Assembly (NCBI GenBank): GCA_013694695.1
Contig: JACDBX010000128.1
Coordinates: forward strand, 1 to 35,938
Direction of reading: 5' to 3'
Source: Gemmatimonadales bacterium
Lineage (GTDB): Bacteria > Gemmatimonadota > Gemmatimonadetes > Gemmatimonadales > GWC2-71-9
Length of the DNA: 35,938 bases
The position numbers and the translations under genes are program-made. This document shows positions 28,241 to 35,876 of this stretch, one piece after another; the first letter of the stretch is position 1; each line of letters starts with the position of its first letter. The notes under the pieces are model-generated. The model was not told the origin of the DNA. It searched no databases and saw nothing but the letters and a program-made list of their open reading frames with translations.

Positions 28241-31200
28241 CTACCGAAAATCCCGCGATCTGTGCCCGAACCCCTCCGCCTTGACCGCGCGGTAACGCGT
28301 CGCGATCACCTGGGTGAGCCCACCGTCGCGTTCCACCCGTCCCAGTGCCAGGATGATGATCGCGTAACGCACCGCCTCGCGATCATCACCATCCACCGAC
28401 ACCGGCACAATCACGTTGACATGACCGAACTCGTCCTCCAGCAACAGGAACACCGTCCCCTTGGCGGTCTGCGGACGCTGCCGCGCAATCACCAGCCCCG
28501 ACACCAGCACGGTCTCGCCGTGCCGCACCTGCTGCAGTGACTCGCTGCTCTCGATGCCCAGTCTGGTGAACTTCCGGCGAAACGCCTCCATCGGGTGACC
28601 ATCGAGGCAGAGGCCGGTTGCGAAATAGTCGAGCAGCACACGCGCCTTGCGGCTCATCGGTCGCGGCGTGATCACGGCCTCGCGCGCCGGCGCCAGCGGC
28701 AGGGTGTCGCCCGAGGCACGCAGCGCGATCCACGACGCCCGCCGCGGGTCGGCTTCCCACGCCGCAAACGCCCCGCCGCGCGCCAGGGCGATCGCGTTGC
28801 TGCGCTCCATCCGGGTGCGACGGATGACATCCTCGATGCCGGTGAATGGTTGCTGCGCTCGCGCCACCTGGAGCGCCGTGAGGCCCGTGGTGCCCAAGCC
28901 GCGGATGAAGCGCCAACCGATGCGGAGCGCGGGGCGCGCCGGATCGTCCGCCGGCTCGGTGGTGCAATCGCTCGACCCGTCGCGCAGGCATGGCGGCTTG
29001 AGCGGCACGCCATGGCGCCGCGCATCGTGGATCAGCGTGCTGATCGGGTAGAACCCCATTGGCTGCGCGTTCATCAGGCCAAGGAAGAACTCCGTGGGGT
29101 GGTGCGTCTTGAGCCACGCCGTGACGTATGCAATCAGCGCGAAGCTCCACGCGTGCGATTCGGGGAAGCCATAGTTCGCGAACGAGTGCAGGTCGCTCTC
29201 GATCTCCTCGGCCACCGCCGGTTCGATACCCTTCGCGATCAGTCGCTCCCGAAGCTGTTCCAGCGCTGCCAGCAACTTCTCTTCCTTCCGCATGCTCCCC
29301 ATCGTCCGTCGCAACTGGTCCGCCTCGGCGGGTCGATATCCGGCGAGCTCGATCGCGATCGACATCGCCTGTTCCTGGAAGATCGGGATCCCCTGGGTGC
29401 GCGCCAGGATCGGCTCGAGCTTCGGGTGCGCGTACCGCACCACCTCGCGCCCGCGCCGCCGCTCGGTGTACGGATGAACAAAGCGCGCCATGATCGGCCC
29501 CGGACGGATGAGCGCCACCTGCACGGTGATGTCGTAGAGGCGTTCCGGCTTGGTGTGCATGATCGACGCGATCTGCGCCCGGCTCTCGATCTGGAACATC
29601 CCGATCGTGTCGCCACGCGAGATCAGGTCATACGTCGGCGTGTCGTCCTGCGGCAGTCCGTACATCAGCGGGCGCATCCCGGTGCGCTGCGCGATCGCAT
29701 CGAACGACCGTCGCACCACCGCCAGCGCGCCGAGGCCGAGGAAGTCGAACTTCGGGATCCCCACGATGTCGAGGTCGTCCTTGTCAAACTGGATGATCGA
29801 GCGACCGCGCGTGGTCCACTCGATCGGTGCCCGCTCGCCGAGTGGCTGCGAGGAGAGGACGAATCCACCGGGATGCGTCGAGCGCAACCGCGGGAGATCC
29901 TGCGCAGCGCGCATCGCGGCTAGCAGCATCTGCGCGCGCGGCGTCGTGACATCGAACCCTTGCGCTGCCCCCAGTTCCTGCTCCACCCGTTCGGCGCCGT
30001 GCATGCAATCGTCGTAACGCATCCGCTTCGACATCCGGAACGCGAGCTCGGCGGGATAGCCGAGGGCCCGCATTCCGTCCTGCAGCGCGGTCGAGCCACT
30101 GTAGACCTGGGTGACCGCGGTGATCGCCGAGCGGGTGCGATCGTAGCGGCCATAGACATAGTCGAGCACCTCCTCGCGGCGATCGTGCTCGATGTCCACG
30201 TCGATGTCGGGGGCCTCCGTGCCGCCATCGACGCGGGACTCGGAAAGAAATCGCTCGAAGAGGAGGCCATTCTTCACCGGATCGATCGCGGTGACACCAA
30301 GGCAGTAGGCCACCGCGGAATTGGCGGCGCTGCCGCGTCCCTGGCACAGGATGCCGCGCAGGTGCGCGTAGCGCACCGCGTCCCACATCACGAGGAAGAA
30401 GCCGGCAAACCCGAGCCGACTGATCACGCCGAGTTCGTGATGGAGCTGCTGCTCCTGTTTCGCGCTGAGGGTGCCCCAGCGCTCGCGCGCGCCCTCGAAC
30501 GTCACCATCCGGAGGAAGGCGTCGTCGGTGCTGCCATCGGGGACCGGAAAGGTCGGGAGCGGTGGTCGCACCCAGCGCATGTCGAAGGCACATTCGCTGG
30601 CGATGGCCGCCGCCGCGTCGAGGCCCTGGTGTCGCCCCGTCCATCGCTCCGCCAGCACCGCCGGATCGAGCAGCTCCCATCCGCCGTTGGGGTGACCGAG
30701 CCCGCGCTCGAGCAGCACGTCGACGGTGCAGCGATGGCGGAGTGCCGTCAGGATGTCGTGCATCAACCGCCCGCTCTCGGATATGTAGCGCGCGTCCTGC
30801 GTCACCACCCAGCGCACCCGTGCCCGCTCGGCGAGTTCGATCAGGGCACCGGCCAGCGCGAGTTCGTCATTGCCGGCCTGATGCCATTGCACCTCCACAG
30901 CGATGTTGCCATCGAACTGGTCACGCCACTGGTGCAGCAGGTCGAGCGCTGCCGCACTTTGTCCGTCGCGCACCATCGAGGCGAGGGTGCCCGACGGCGG
31001 ACCGGTGAGGAGTTGCAACCCCTCCGCACGTTCGGCGAGTTGCTGCCAGGTGAGGCGCGGCTGTCCGCGCGACGGGCGCGCCGCATTGGTGCTTGTGAGC
31101 GACCCGCTGCGCGACAGCGTGACCAGCGCGGCCACGTGGCAATAGCCGCTCTCGTTGCGGGCCAGCACGGCCAGCGGCTTGCCATCGACCACCAGTTCGG

Positions 31201-31405
31201 TGCCGACAATCGGCTGGACGCCCGCCGCGCGACACGCCGCACCGAAGCGCACGATCCCGCCGAGGTCGGCGGTGTCGGTGATCGCGAGGGAGCGATACCC
31301 CAGCTCGGCGGCGCGTGCCACCAGTGCTTCGTGTGTCACGGCGCCGTCGCCAAATGAGAACGCGGTGTGCGCGCGCAGCTCGGCAAATGCGATCCGGGGT
31401 GGCAT
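28241..31405 (-). CDS. dnaE2: error-prone DNA polymerase III alpha subunit
   Basis: PHP-like N-terminus ELRAHTAFSFGDGAVTHEALV, GRGSAANSAVAYCLGVTAIDP, RVDGGTEAPDIDVDIEHDRREEVLDYVYGRYDR, IFQEQAMSIAIELAGY; start set at MPPRIAFAE (31405). Confidence 0.93.
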   Translation of the reverse strand: MPPRIAFAELRAHTAFSFGDGAVTHEALVARAAELGYRSLAITDTADLGGIVRFGAACRAAGVQPIVGTELVVDGKPLAVLARNESGYCHVAALVTLSRSGSLTSTNAARPSRGQPRLTWQQLAERAEGLQLLTGPPSGTLASMVRDGQSAAALDLLHQWRDQFDGNIAVEVQWHQAGNDELALAGALIELAERARVRWVVTQDARYISESGRLMHDILTALRHRCTVDVLLERGLGHPNGGWELLDPAVLAERWTGRHQGLDAAAAIASECAFDMRWVRPPLPTFPVPDGSTDDAFLRMVTFEGARERWGTLSAKQEQQLHHELGVISRLGFAGFFLVMWDAVRYAHLRGILCQGRGSAANSAVAYCLGVTAIDPVKNGLLFERFLSESRVDGGTEAPDIDVDIEHDRREEVLDYVYGRYDRTRSAITAVTQVYSGSTALQDGMRALGYPAELAFRMSKRMRYDDCMHGAERVEQELGAAQGFDVTTPRAQMLLAAMRAAQDLPRLRSTHPGGFVLSSQPLGERAPIEWTTRGRSIIQFDKDDLDIVGIPKFDFLGLGALAVVRRSFDAIAQRTGMRPLMYGLPQDDTPTYDLISRGDTIGMFQIESRAQIASIMHTKPERLYDITVQVALIRPGPIMARFVHPYTERRRGREVVRYAHPKLEPILARTQGIPIFQEQAMSIAIELAGYRPAEADQLRRTMGSMRKEEKLLAALEQLRERLIAKGIEPAVAEEIESDLHSFANYGFPESHAWSFALIAYVTAWLKTHHPTEFFLGLMNAQPMGFYPISTLIHDARRHGVPLKPPCLRDGSSDCTTEPADDPARPALRIGWRFIRGLGTTGLTALQVARAQQPFTGIEDVIRRTRMERSNAIALARGGAFAAWEADPRRASWIALRASGDTLPLAPAREAVITPRPMSRKARVLLDYFATGLCLDGHPMEAFRRKFTRLGIESSESLQQVRHGETVLVSGLVIARQRPQTAKGTVFLLLEDEFGHVNVIVPVSVDGDDREAVRYAIIILALGRVERDGGLTQVIATRYRAVKAEGFGHRSRDFR

Positions 31406-31407
31406 GA

Positions 31408-32751
31408 TCAATCCCACACACCGGCGAGATACCAGCGCTCGGGGCGCGGTTCGCGGAACATCAACACCACTGATCCGTCGGTGCGTACGCCTTGGTAGTA
31501 CTCGCGAGCGATGGGTGCGTCGAAATCGTTGCCCGCCATGCATTGCGGGCCGAGGCTGTGGGAGAGTGGCACCGCAAGGCCGTTGTCGACGTAGCGCCGC
31601 GGGGTGGGGAAGCCGCGCTGGATCTCGGCGGAGACATCGATCTCGCGCGGCGTGGGGAGGAGGCGAAGGACGAGATGACCGTAGGCCATAAGCCGTAGGC
31701 CCGCACCGGGCGGCTGACGGCTGACGGCTGACGGCCCGTCCGTTGTCGAGCCCTTCCTCATCTCATCGAGATCTGGTGCCAGCTCTGCCTTCCACCGAGT
31801 TCTGCGTTCCGGCAGCACGTGTTGGGTGCGCGTGGCCACCGCCACTGCATCGGGTTGCATGTCGATCACGTGGGCCACGGCGGCTTCGGCGGCCTGTGCC
31901 GATGCGAAGCCGAGGTCGAAGAGGTCGCCCTGACGAATCGGTGGCGGGCCGGTAGCATCGACATCGATGGCGATGCCGGCGACGCGATCGGGGAGGGTGA
32001 TTCGTTCGAGTGCGCGGCGCACCAGTCGGAGCCAGAGCTTGCGATCGAAGGAGGGGCGCGCCGAGCCGACGTGCTGTAGCAGCGTTTTGCCGCCCTCGAG
32101 GGCGAGGGTGATGGTGATCGAGCGGGCGCCGAGTCCGTCATGCGCGAGGGCGTTACAGATGGTGCCGAGCATGGAGTGCATCACGAAGACGAGTTGTTCG
32201 ATGTCGGTGGTGGAGAACTCGGTCCAATCGATCGATGCGTTGGGGAGGGTGCGCGGCTGGGCGCGGAAGATCAGCCGCGAGTCGTCGGCGCGCGAGAGCT
32301 TCCAGCAGGTGAGGCCGTCACGTCCGAAGCGTACTTCCACCGATTCGCGGTCGAGGGCGGCGAGATCGCTGCAGTGCTCGAGGCCCACGCTGGTGAAGAG
32401 CGAGGCGAGTCGGGGTGGCGGGGCAAGCACCACGAGGGGGAGCGAGGCGAGGAAGCGACGTTCCGACCCGCGTGGGATGATGAGGGATGACGTGGCCACG
32501 TATCGGGCGGCGATGGAGGCCACTGCCGGGACGTGTGAGGCAGCGGCGTGCACCCCGGTGATGCCCAATTCGCTCGCGACCACGAGGGCACGATGTGCCA
32601 GGTCGTCCACATCCAGGCCGCGGGCATCGAGCCAGGCGAGCCCGTCGCGGGCGGCGATCGTGGCTCGCGGGGCGAGGGCGAGGAGCCGGAACGGCAGCTC
32701 GTGGGCGGCCACGCCTGTGGGCCAGTCGGGGATGGAGAGGGCGAGGAACAT
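31408..32751 (-). CDS. imuB: ImuB-like Y-family polymerase paralogue
   Basis: MFLALSIPDWPT start (32751); SLFTSVGLEHCSDLAALDRESVEVRFG, C-terminal REYYQGVRTDGSVVLMFREPRPERWYLAGVWD; directly upstream of dnaE2. Confidence 0.8.
   Translation of the reverse strand: MFLALSIPDWPTGVAAHELPFRLLALAPRATIAARDGLAWLDARGLDVDDLAHRALVVASELGITGVHAAASHVPAVASIAARYVATSSLIIPRGSERRFLASLPLVVLAPPPRLASLFTSVGLEHCSDLAALDRESVEVRFGRDGLTCWKLSRADDSRLIFRAQPRTLPNASIDWTEFSTTDIEQLVFVMHSMLGTICNALAHDGLGARSITITLALEGGKTLLQHVGSARPSFDRKLWLRLVRRALERITLPDRVAGIAIDVDATGPPPIRQGDLFDLGFASAQAAEAAVAHVIDMQPDAVAVATRTQHVLPERRTRWKAELAPDLDEMRKGSTTDGPSAVSRQPPGAGLRLMAYGHLVLRLLPTPREIDVSAEIQRGFPTPRRYVDNGLAVPLSHSLGPQCMAGNDFDAPIAREYYQGVRTDGSVVLMFREPRPERWYLAGVWD
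31679..31735. repeat. Heptamer tracts inside the imuB-like ORF
   Basis: CCGTAGG CCATAAG CCGTAGG (31679-31699) and CGGCTGA x3 then CGG (31711-31734). Confidence 0.9.
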
Positions 32752-32796
32752 GGGGCCGGGAACTGTAAACCGAATAAACGCCGAAAGCGAGGGGGA

Positions 32797-32852
32797 GAGA
32801 CTAGAGACTAGAGGAGAACGGAGAACGGAGAACGGATGACCGATGACGGGGA
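32797..32852. repeat. Drifting heptamer tract, 8 contiguous 7-bp units
   Basis: GAGACTA GAGACTA GAGGAGA ACGGAGA ACGGAGA ACGGATG ACCGATG ACGGGGA. Confidence 0.9.
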
Positions 32853-32950
32853 AGGTGTGCCGAGAACAGTGTGCCATTCCGCAGCAATGGGTACCCGCGG
32901 TCACGTCGTGCAGTGCACAGCCTTGGGAGTTCCTCCAGCCGGTTGTCCGC

Positions 32951-33955
32951 GTGCACGCTCCGCAGTCGAAAACGAAACTATTGCACCAACTGCAGTCCAA
33001 CATGCGCCTGCGGCAGATGAGTCCGCGGACCATTGCGGCGTACACCGGCTGGATACGGCGGTATGTCCGGTTCCATCGACTACGTCATCCCCGGGAACTC
33101 GGTGTTGCGGAGGTTCGCGCATTCCTGACGTGGCTGGTGGGTGAGGGGCGGGTGTCGCAATCGACGCAGGCGCAGGCCCTGGCGGCGCTCCTCTTCCTCT
33201 ACCACCATGTGCTCGATCTGCCGCTCGAGGGGCTGGGCCGACTCCCGCGTGGGCGAGCGCCGACGCGGCTGCCGGTGGTCCTCACGCGGGACGAGGTCCA
33301 GCGGGTGATAGGGCGGCTTGATGGCGTGTACCGTCTGCTGGGCTTATTGCTGTACGGCGGTGGGATGCGGTTGATGGAGGGGATCACACTGCGGGTCAAG
33401 GACCTGGATCTCGAGCGGCGCGAGATCGTGATCCGGCGGGGGAAGGGAGCGAAGGACCGGGTCACGGTGCTGCCCGCGGCGGTGGTCGATCCATTGTGGG
33501 ACCATCTGGCCCGGACGCAGGCGCGACACCGCCAAGACTTGAGTGAGCAGGCGGGATGGGTGGCGATTCCCGGGGCGCTCGATCGGAAGTATCCGAACGC
33601 GGGGCGGAGTTGGCCGTGGCAGTGGCTCTTTCCGGCGACGCGACGGCACCGAGACGCCGGGAGCGGGAAGCTGCAACGGCATCACCTGCACGAGAGTGCG
33701 ATGCAGCGGGCGATGACCGGGGCGGTGCGGGCGAGCGGGATCGGCAAACGGGCGAGCTGTCACACTCTGCGGCATTCGTTTGCGACGCACCTGCTCGAGG
33801 CGGGATACGACATCCGAACAGTGCAGGAGCTGTTGGGGCACCGTGACGTCACGACAACGATGATCTACACCCACGTGCTCAACCGCGGCGGGCTTGGGGT
33901 GCGGAGTCCAGCGGACGGACTTGACCTTTCCGACCTCGCGAGGTTCCCGGATTAG
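32951..33955 (+). CDS. intI: integron integrase (IntI-type tyrosine recombinase); ORF open from 32843
   Basis: [18 protein letters not shown] (catalytic Arg), IntI-specific insertion [99 protein letters not shown]. Confidence 0.95.
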   Translation: MHAPQSKTKLLHQLQSNMRLRQMSPRTIAAYTGWIRRYVRFHRLRHPRELGVAEVRAFLTWLVGEGRVSQSTQAQALAALLFLYHHVLDLPLEGLGRLPRGRAPTRLPVVLTRDEVQRVIGRLDGVYRLLGLLLYGGGMRLMEGITLRVKDLDLERREIVIRRGKGAKDRVTVLPAAVVDPLWDHLARTQARHRQDLSEQAGWVAIPGALDRKYPNAGRSWPWQWLFPATRRHRDAGSGKLQRHHLHESAMQRAMTGAVRASGIGKRASCHTLRHSFATHLLEAGYDIRTVQELLGHRDVTTTMIYTHVLNRGGLGVRSPADGLDLSDLARFPD

Positions 33956-34031
33956 GTCGCGGGCAGTACCCTTCAGGCGACGTACCCTTGCGGGGGGCAG
34001 CCGGTCCCTGCGAGTCCAATACTTGTTAGAC
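33956..34031 (+). other. putative attI recombination site
   Basis: Core GTTAGAC (GTTRRRY) at 34025-34031; direct repeat GTACCCTT (33966-33973, 33982-33989) upstream; no RYYYAAC partner seen upstream, so not an attC. Confidence 0.65.
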
Positions 34032-34063
34032 GCCTTCCGCACTCCCTGATGTCACCCCCGTAC

Positions 34064-34092
34064 TTGCCAGCCCTGATGATATCACCTATGAT
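34064..34092 (+). promoter_or_regulatory. candidate sigma70 promoter of the TA cassette
   Basis: TTGCCA - 17 bp - TATGAT; -10 ends 6 nt before the ATG at 34099, predicting a leaderless mRNA. Confidence 0.6.
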
Positions 34093-34098
34093 ACCACA

Positions 34099-34527
34099 AT
34101 GGCTCGGCGGGTGGTTCTCGACACGAACGTCCTCGTGGCTGCCCTGCGGTCTCAGCGGGGCGCTTCTGCTGCCGTCTTGCGGCGGGTAGGGACAGGGCAG
34201 TTCGAATTCTGCCTGTCCGTGGCCCTGCTACTGGAATACGAAAGCGTCTTGAAGCGCCGCAGTACTGGGATCACACTATCGCCAGCGGCCATCGCCGACA
34301 TTCTGGACTATCTGGCCAAAGTGGGGCAGGCGCAGGAGATCTTTTTTCTTTGGCGTCCGATTTTGCCGGATTCGGGCGATGATCATGTGCTTGAGGTGGC
34401 AGTGGCGGGCAGGTGTGACACGATTGTCACCTTCAACCGACGCGATTTTCGGGGTGCCGAGAAATTTGGCCTCGTCGTCGCGCCCCCAGCAGCGTTCCTG
34501 ACGGACCTGCAGAGCGAGGAATCATGA
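34099..34527 (+). CDS. PIN-domain toxin of a toxin-antitoxin pair
   Basis: RRVVLDTNVLVAALRSQRGASAAVLRR... LPDSGDDHVLEVAVAGRCDTIVTFNRRDF (PIN acidic residues). Confidence 0.9.
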   Translation: MARRVVLDTNVLVAALRSQRGASAAVLRRVGTGQFEFCLSVALLLEYESVLKRRSTGITLSPAAIADILDYLAKVGQAQEIFFLWRPILPDSGDDHVLEVAVAGRCDTIVTFNRRDFRGAEKFGLVVAPPAAFLTDLQSEES

Positions 34528-34841
34528 GTGCGATGAGTTTGCGACTCCCGAACTCTCTCCACGAGGCCGCCAAGGACCTGGCGGAGCGGGAGGGTGTTTC
34601 CGTCAACCAGTTGGTGGCCACCGCCTTGGCTGAAAAGCTCTCGGCGCTGATGACGGTCGAGCACCTGCGCGCTCGCGGGGAACGGGGAAGCCGGGCAAAG
34701 TTTCTCGCGGCGATGGCGAGGGCGCCCGATCTTGCACCGGCTCCGCAGGATCGACTGCCGGAGCAAAAGGTGTCTAACAAGCGGTTGCAGGCGACGAAGC
34801 CGCGGCCGACCGCTCGGCGTGCGCCGGCGCGGAAGAAATAG
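34524..34841 (+). CDS. ribbon-helix-helix (HicB-family-like) antitoxin
   Basis: MSLRLPNSLHEAAKDLAEREGVSVNQLVATALAEKL; ATGA overlap with PIN toxin; C-terminus runs into the attC. Confidence 0.82.
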   Translation: MSAMSLRLPNSLHEAAKDLAEREGVSVNQLVATALAEKLSALMTVEHLRARGERGSRAKFLAAMARAPDLAPAPQDRLPEQKVSNKRLQATKPRPTARRAPARKK

Positions 34842-34873
34842 CCGCGCCTTCGCGCCTGAACCGCAAGTTAGGT
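34772..34873 (+). other. attC site 1 (integron cassette recombination site)
   Basis: R'' GTCTAAC (34772-34778), L'' GCGGTTGCAG, L' CTGAACCGC, R' GTTAGGT (34867-34873); arms complementary except one extrahelical G in L''. Confidence 0.88.
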
Positions 34874-34884
34874 GGCCAACCCAC

Positions 34885-35667
34885 ATGAGGTCCAAGATGT
34901 CAGACATGCAAGGACGCGTTGCCCTGATCACCGGCGCGAGTAGTGGGATTGGGCGAGCCACCGCCCATGCCTTTGCGGCGAAGGGCGCTCGGGTCGTGGT
35001 AGCTGCCAGGCGGGAGCCGGAACTCGCGTCGCTGGTGGCCGAAATCGAGGTAGCGGGCGGCTACGCCACCGCCGTCGTGACGGATGTCTCCGACGCCCGC
35101 GATGTGGAGCGTATGGTCGCCCACGCAGTCGATACGTACAGCCGTCTCGACTACGCGGTCAACAACGCGGGCATCGAGGGGGAATTCGCGAGCATCACCA
35201 CGCTGGCCGAAGACGAGTGGGATCGGGTACTCGGAATCAACCTGAAGGGCACCTTTCTCTGCCTTCAGCACGAGGTGCGGGCGATGCTCGCCACTGGCCA
35301 CGGCGGGGCGATCGTCAACATCGGCTCCGTCAACTCGTTCCTGGGTTTCGCGACCGGGGCGGCGTACGTCACCTCGAAGCACGGCCTGATCGGCTTGACG
35401 ACATCTGTCTCCGCGGAAGTGGCCTCACAAGGCATCCGGGTCAACCTCGTCTGTCCGGGCATCATCGACACGCCAATGCACCAGCGACTGCGGGGGCTGT
35501 TCGGAGATGACATTTATGACAAGGGCGCGCTACCGCAGGTGCATCTCCAACGTGCGGGTCGACCAGAAGAGATCGCACAGGCCGTGGTCTTCCTCTGCTC
35601 CGATGAGAGCAGTTACATCACCGGGACCACGCTGACCCCGGATGGGGGGTTCACCCTGACGCTCTGA
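34885..35667 (+). CDS. SDR-family oxidoreductase (integron cassette)
   Basis: GRVALITGASSGIGRATAHAFAAKGARVVVAAR, VNNAGIEG, YVTSKHGLIGLT, SYITGTTLTPDGG; start re-assigned to after attC1. Confidence 0.92.
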   Translation: MRSKMSDMQGRVALITGASSGIGRATAHAFAAKGARVVVAARREPELASLVAEIEVAGGYATAVVTDVSDARDVERMVAHAVDTYSRLDYAVNNAGIEGEFASITTLAEDEWDRVLGINLKGTFLCLQHEVRAMLATGHGGAIVNIGSVNSFLGFATGAAYVTSKHGLIGLTTSVSAEVASQGIRVNLVCPGIIDTPMHQRLRGLFGDDIYDKGALPQVHLQRAGRPEEIAQAVVFLCSDESSYITGTTLTPDGGFTLTL

Positions 35668-35681
35668 GCTTGGGCGACGCC

Positions 35682-35795
35682 ACCTAACCCGCGCTTGCTG
35701 CGGACGGGGCCAACTGCCTTGGCCACCGCGACGTAGATTTGCTGGAAACGCGGTGGCCTCGGCGGGCCCCGCCGCAGAAGCGCAAGCCGTTATGC
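35682..35795 (+). other. attC site 2
   Basis: R'' ACCTAAC (35682-35688), L'' GCGCTTGCTGCGG, inner stem GGCCACCGCG/CGCGGTGGCC, L' CCGCAGAAGCGC, R' GTTATGC (35789-35795); one extrahelical G as in attC1. Confidence 0.88.
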
Positions 35796-35876
35796 AGCAA
35801 CAACCAGTACAAGGGTGCATGTTCCCGGCTCACATCCCCCTCTTGCACTGTAAGTACACCGTACATACATTCGTGC

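Noticed and set aside
28595-29923. 442-aa + strand ORF antisense to dnaE2 (also 29960-31357)
   Set aside because: Antisense to well-supported DnaE2 coding sequence; typical high-GC shadow frames.
32797-32852. Possible CRISPR array
   Set aside because: Units are 7 bp with no spacers and no cas genes nearby; simple tandem repeat.
32908-32918. GTGCAGTGCAC palindrome upstream of intI as a LexA/operator site
   Set aside because: Does not match LexA motifs I know (CTGT-N8-ACAG, GAAC-N4-GTTC, GTTC-N7-GTTC); single short palindrome in GC-rich DNA, too weak to claim.
34732-34884. Upstream extension of the SDR ORF
   Set aside because: Lies inside the antitoxin gene and attC1; SDR homology starts after 34885.
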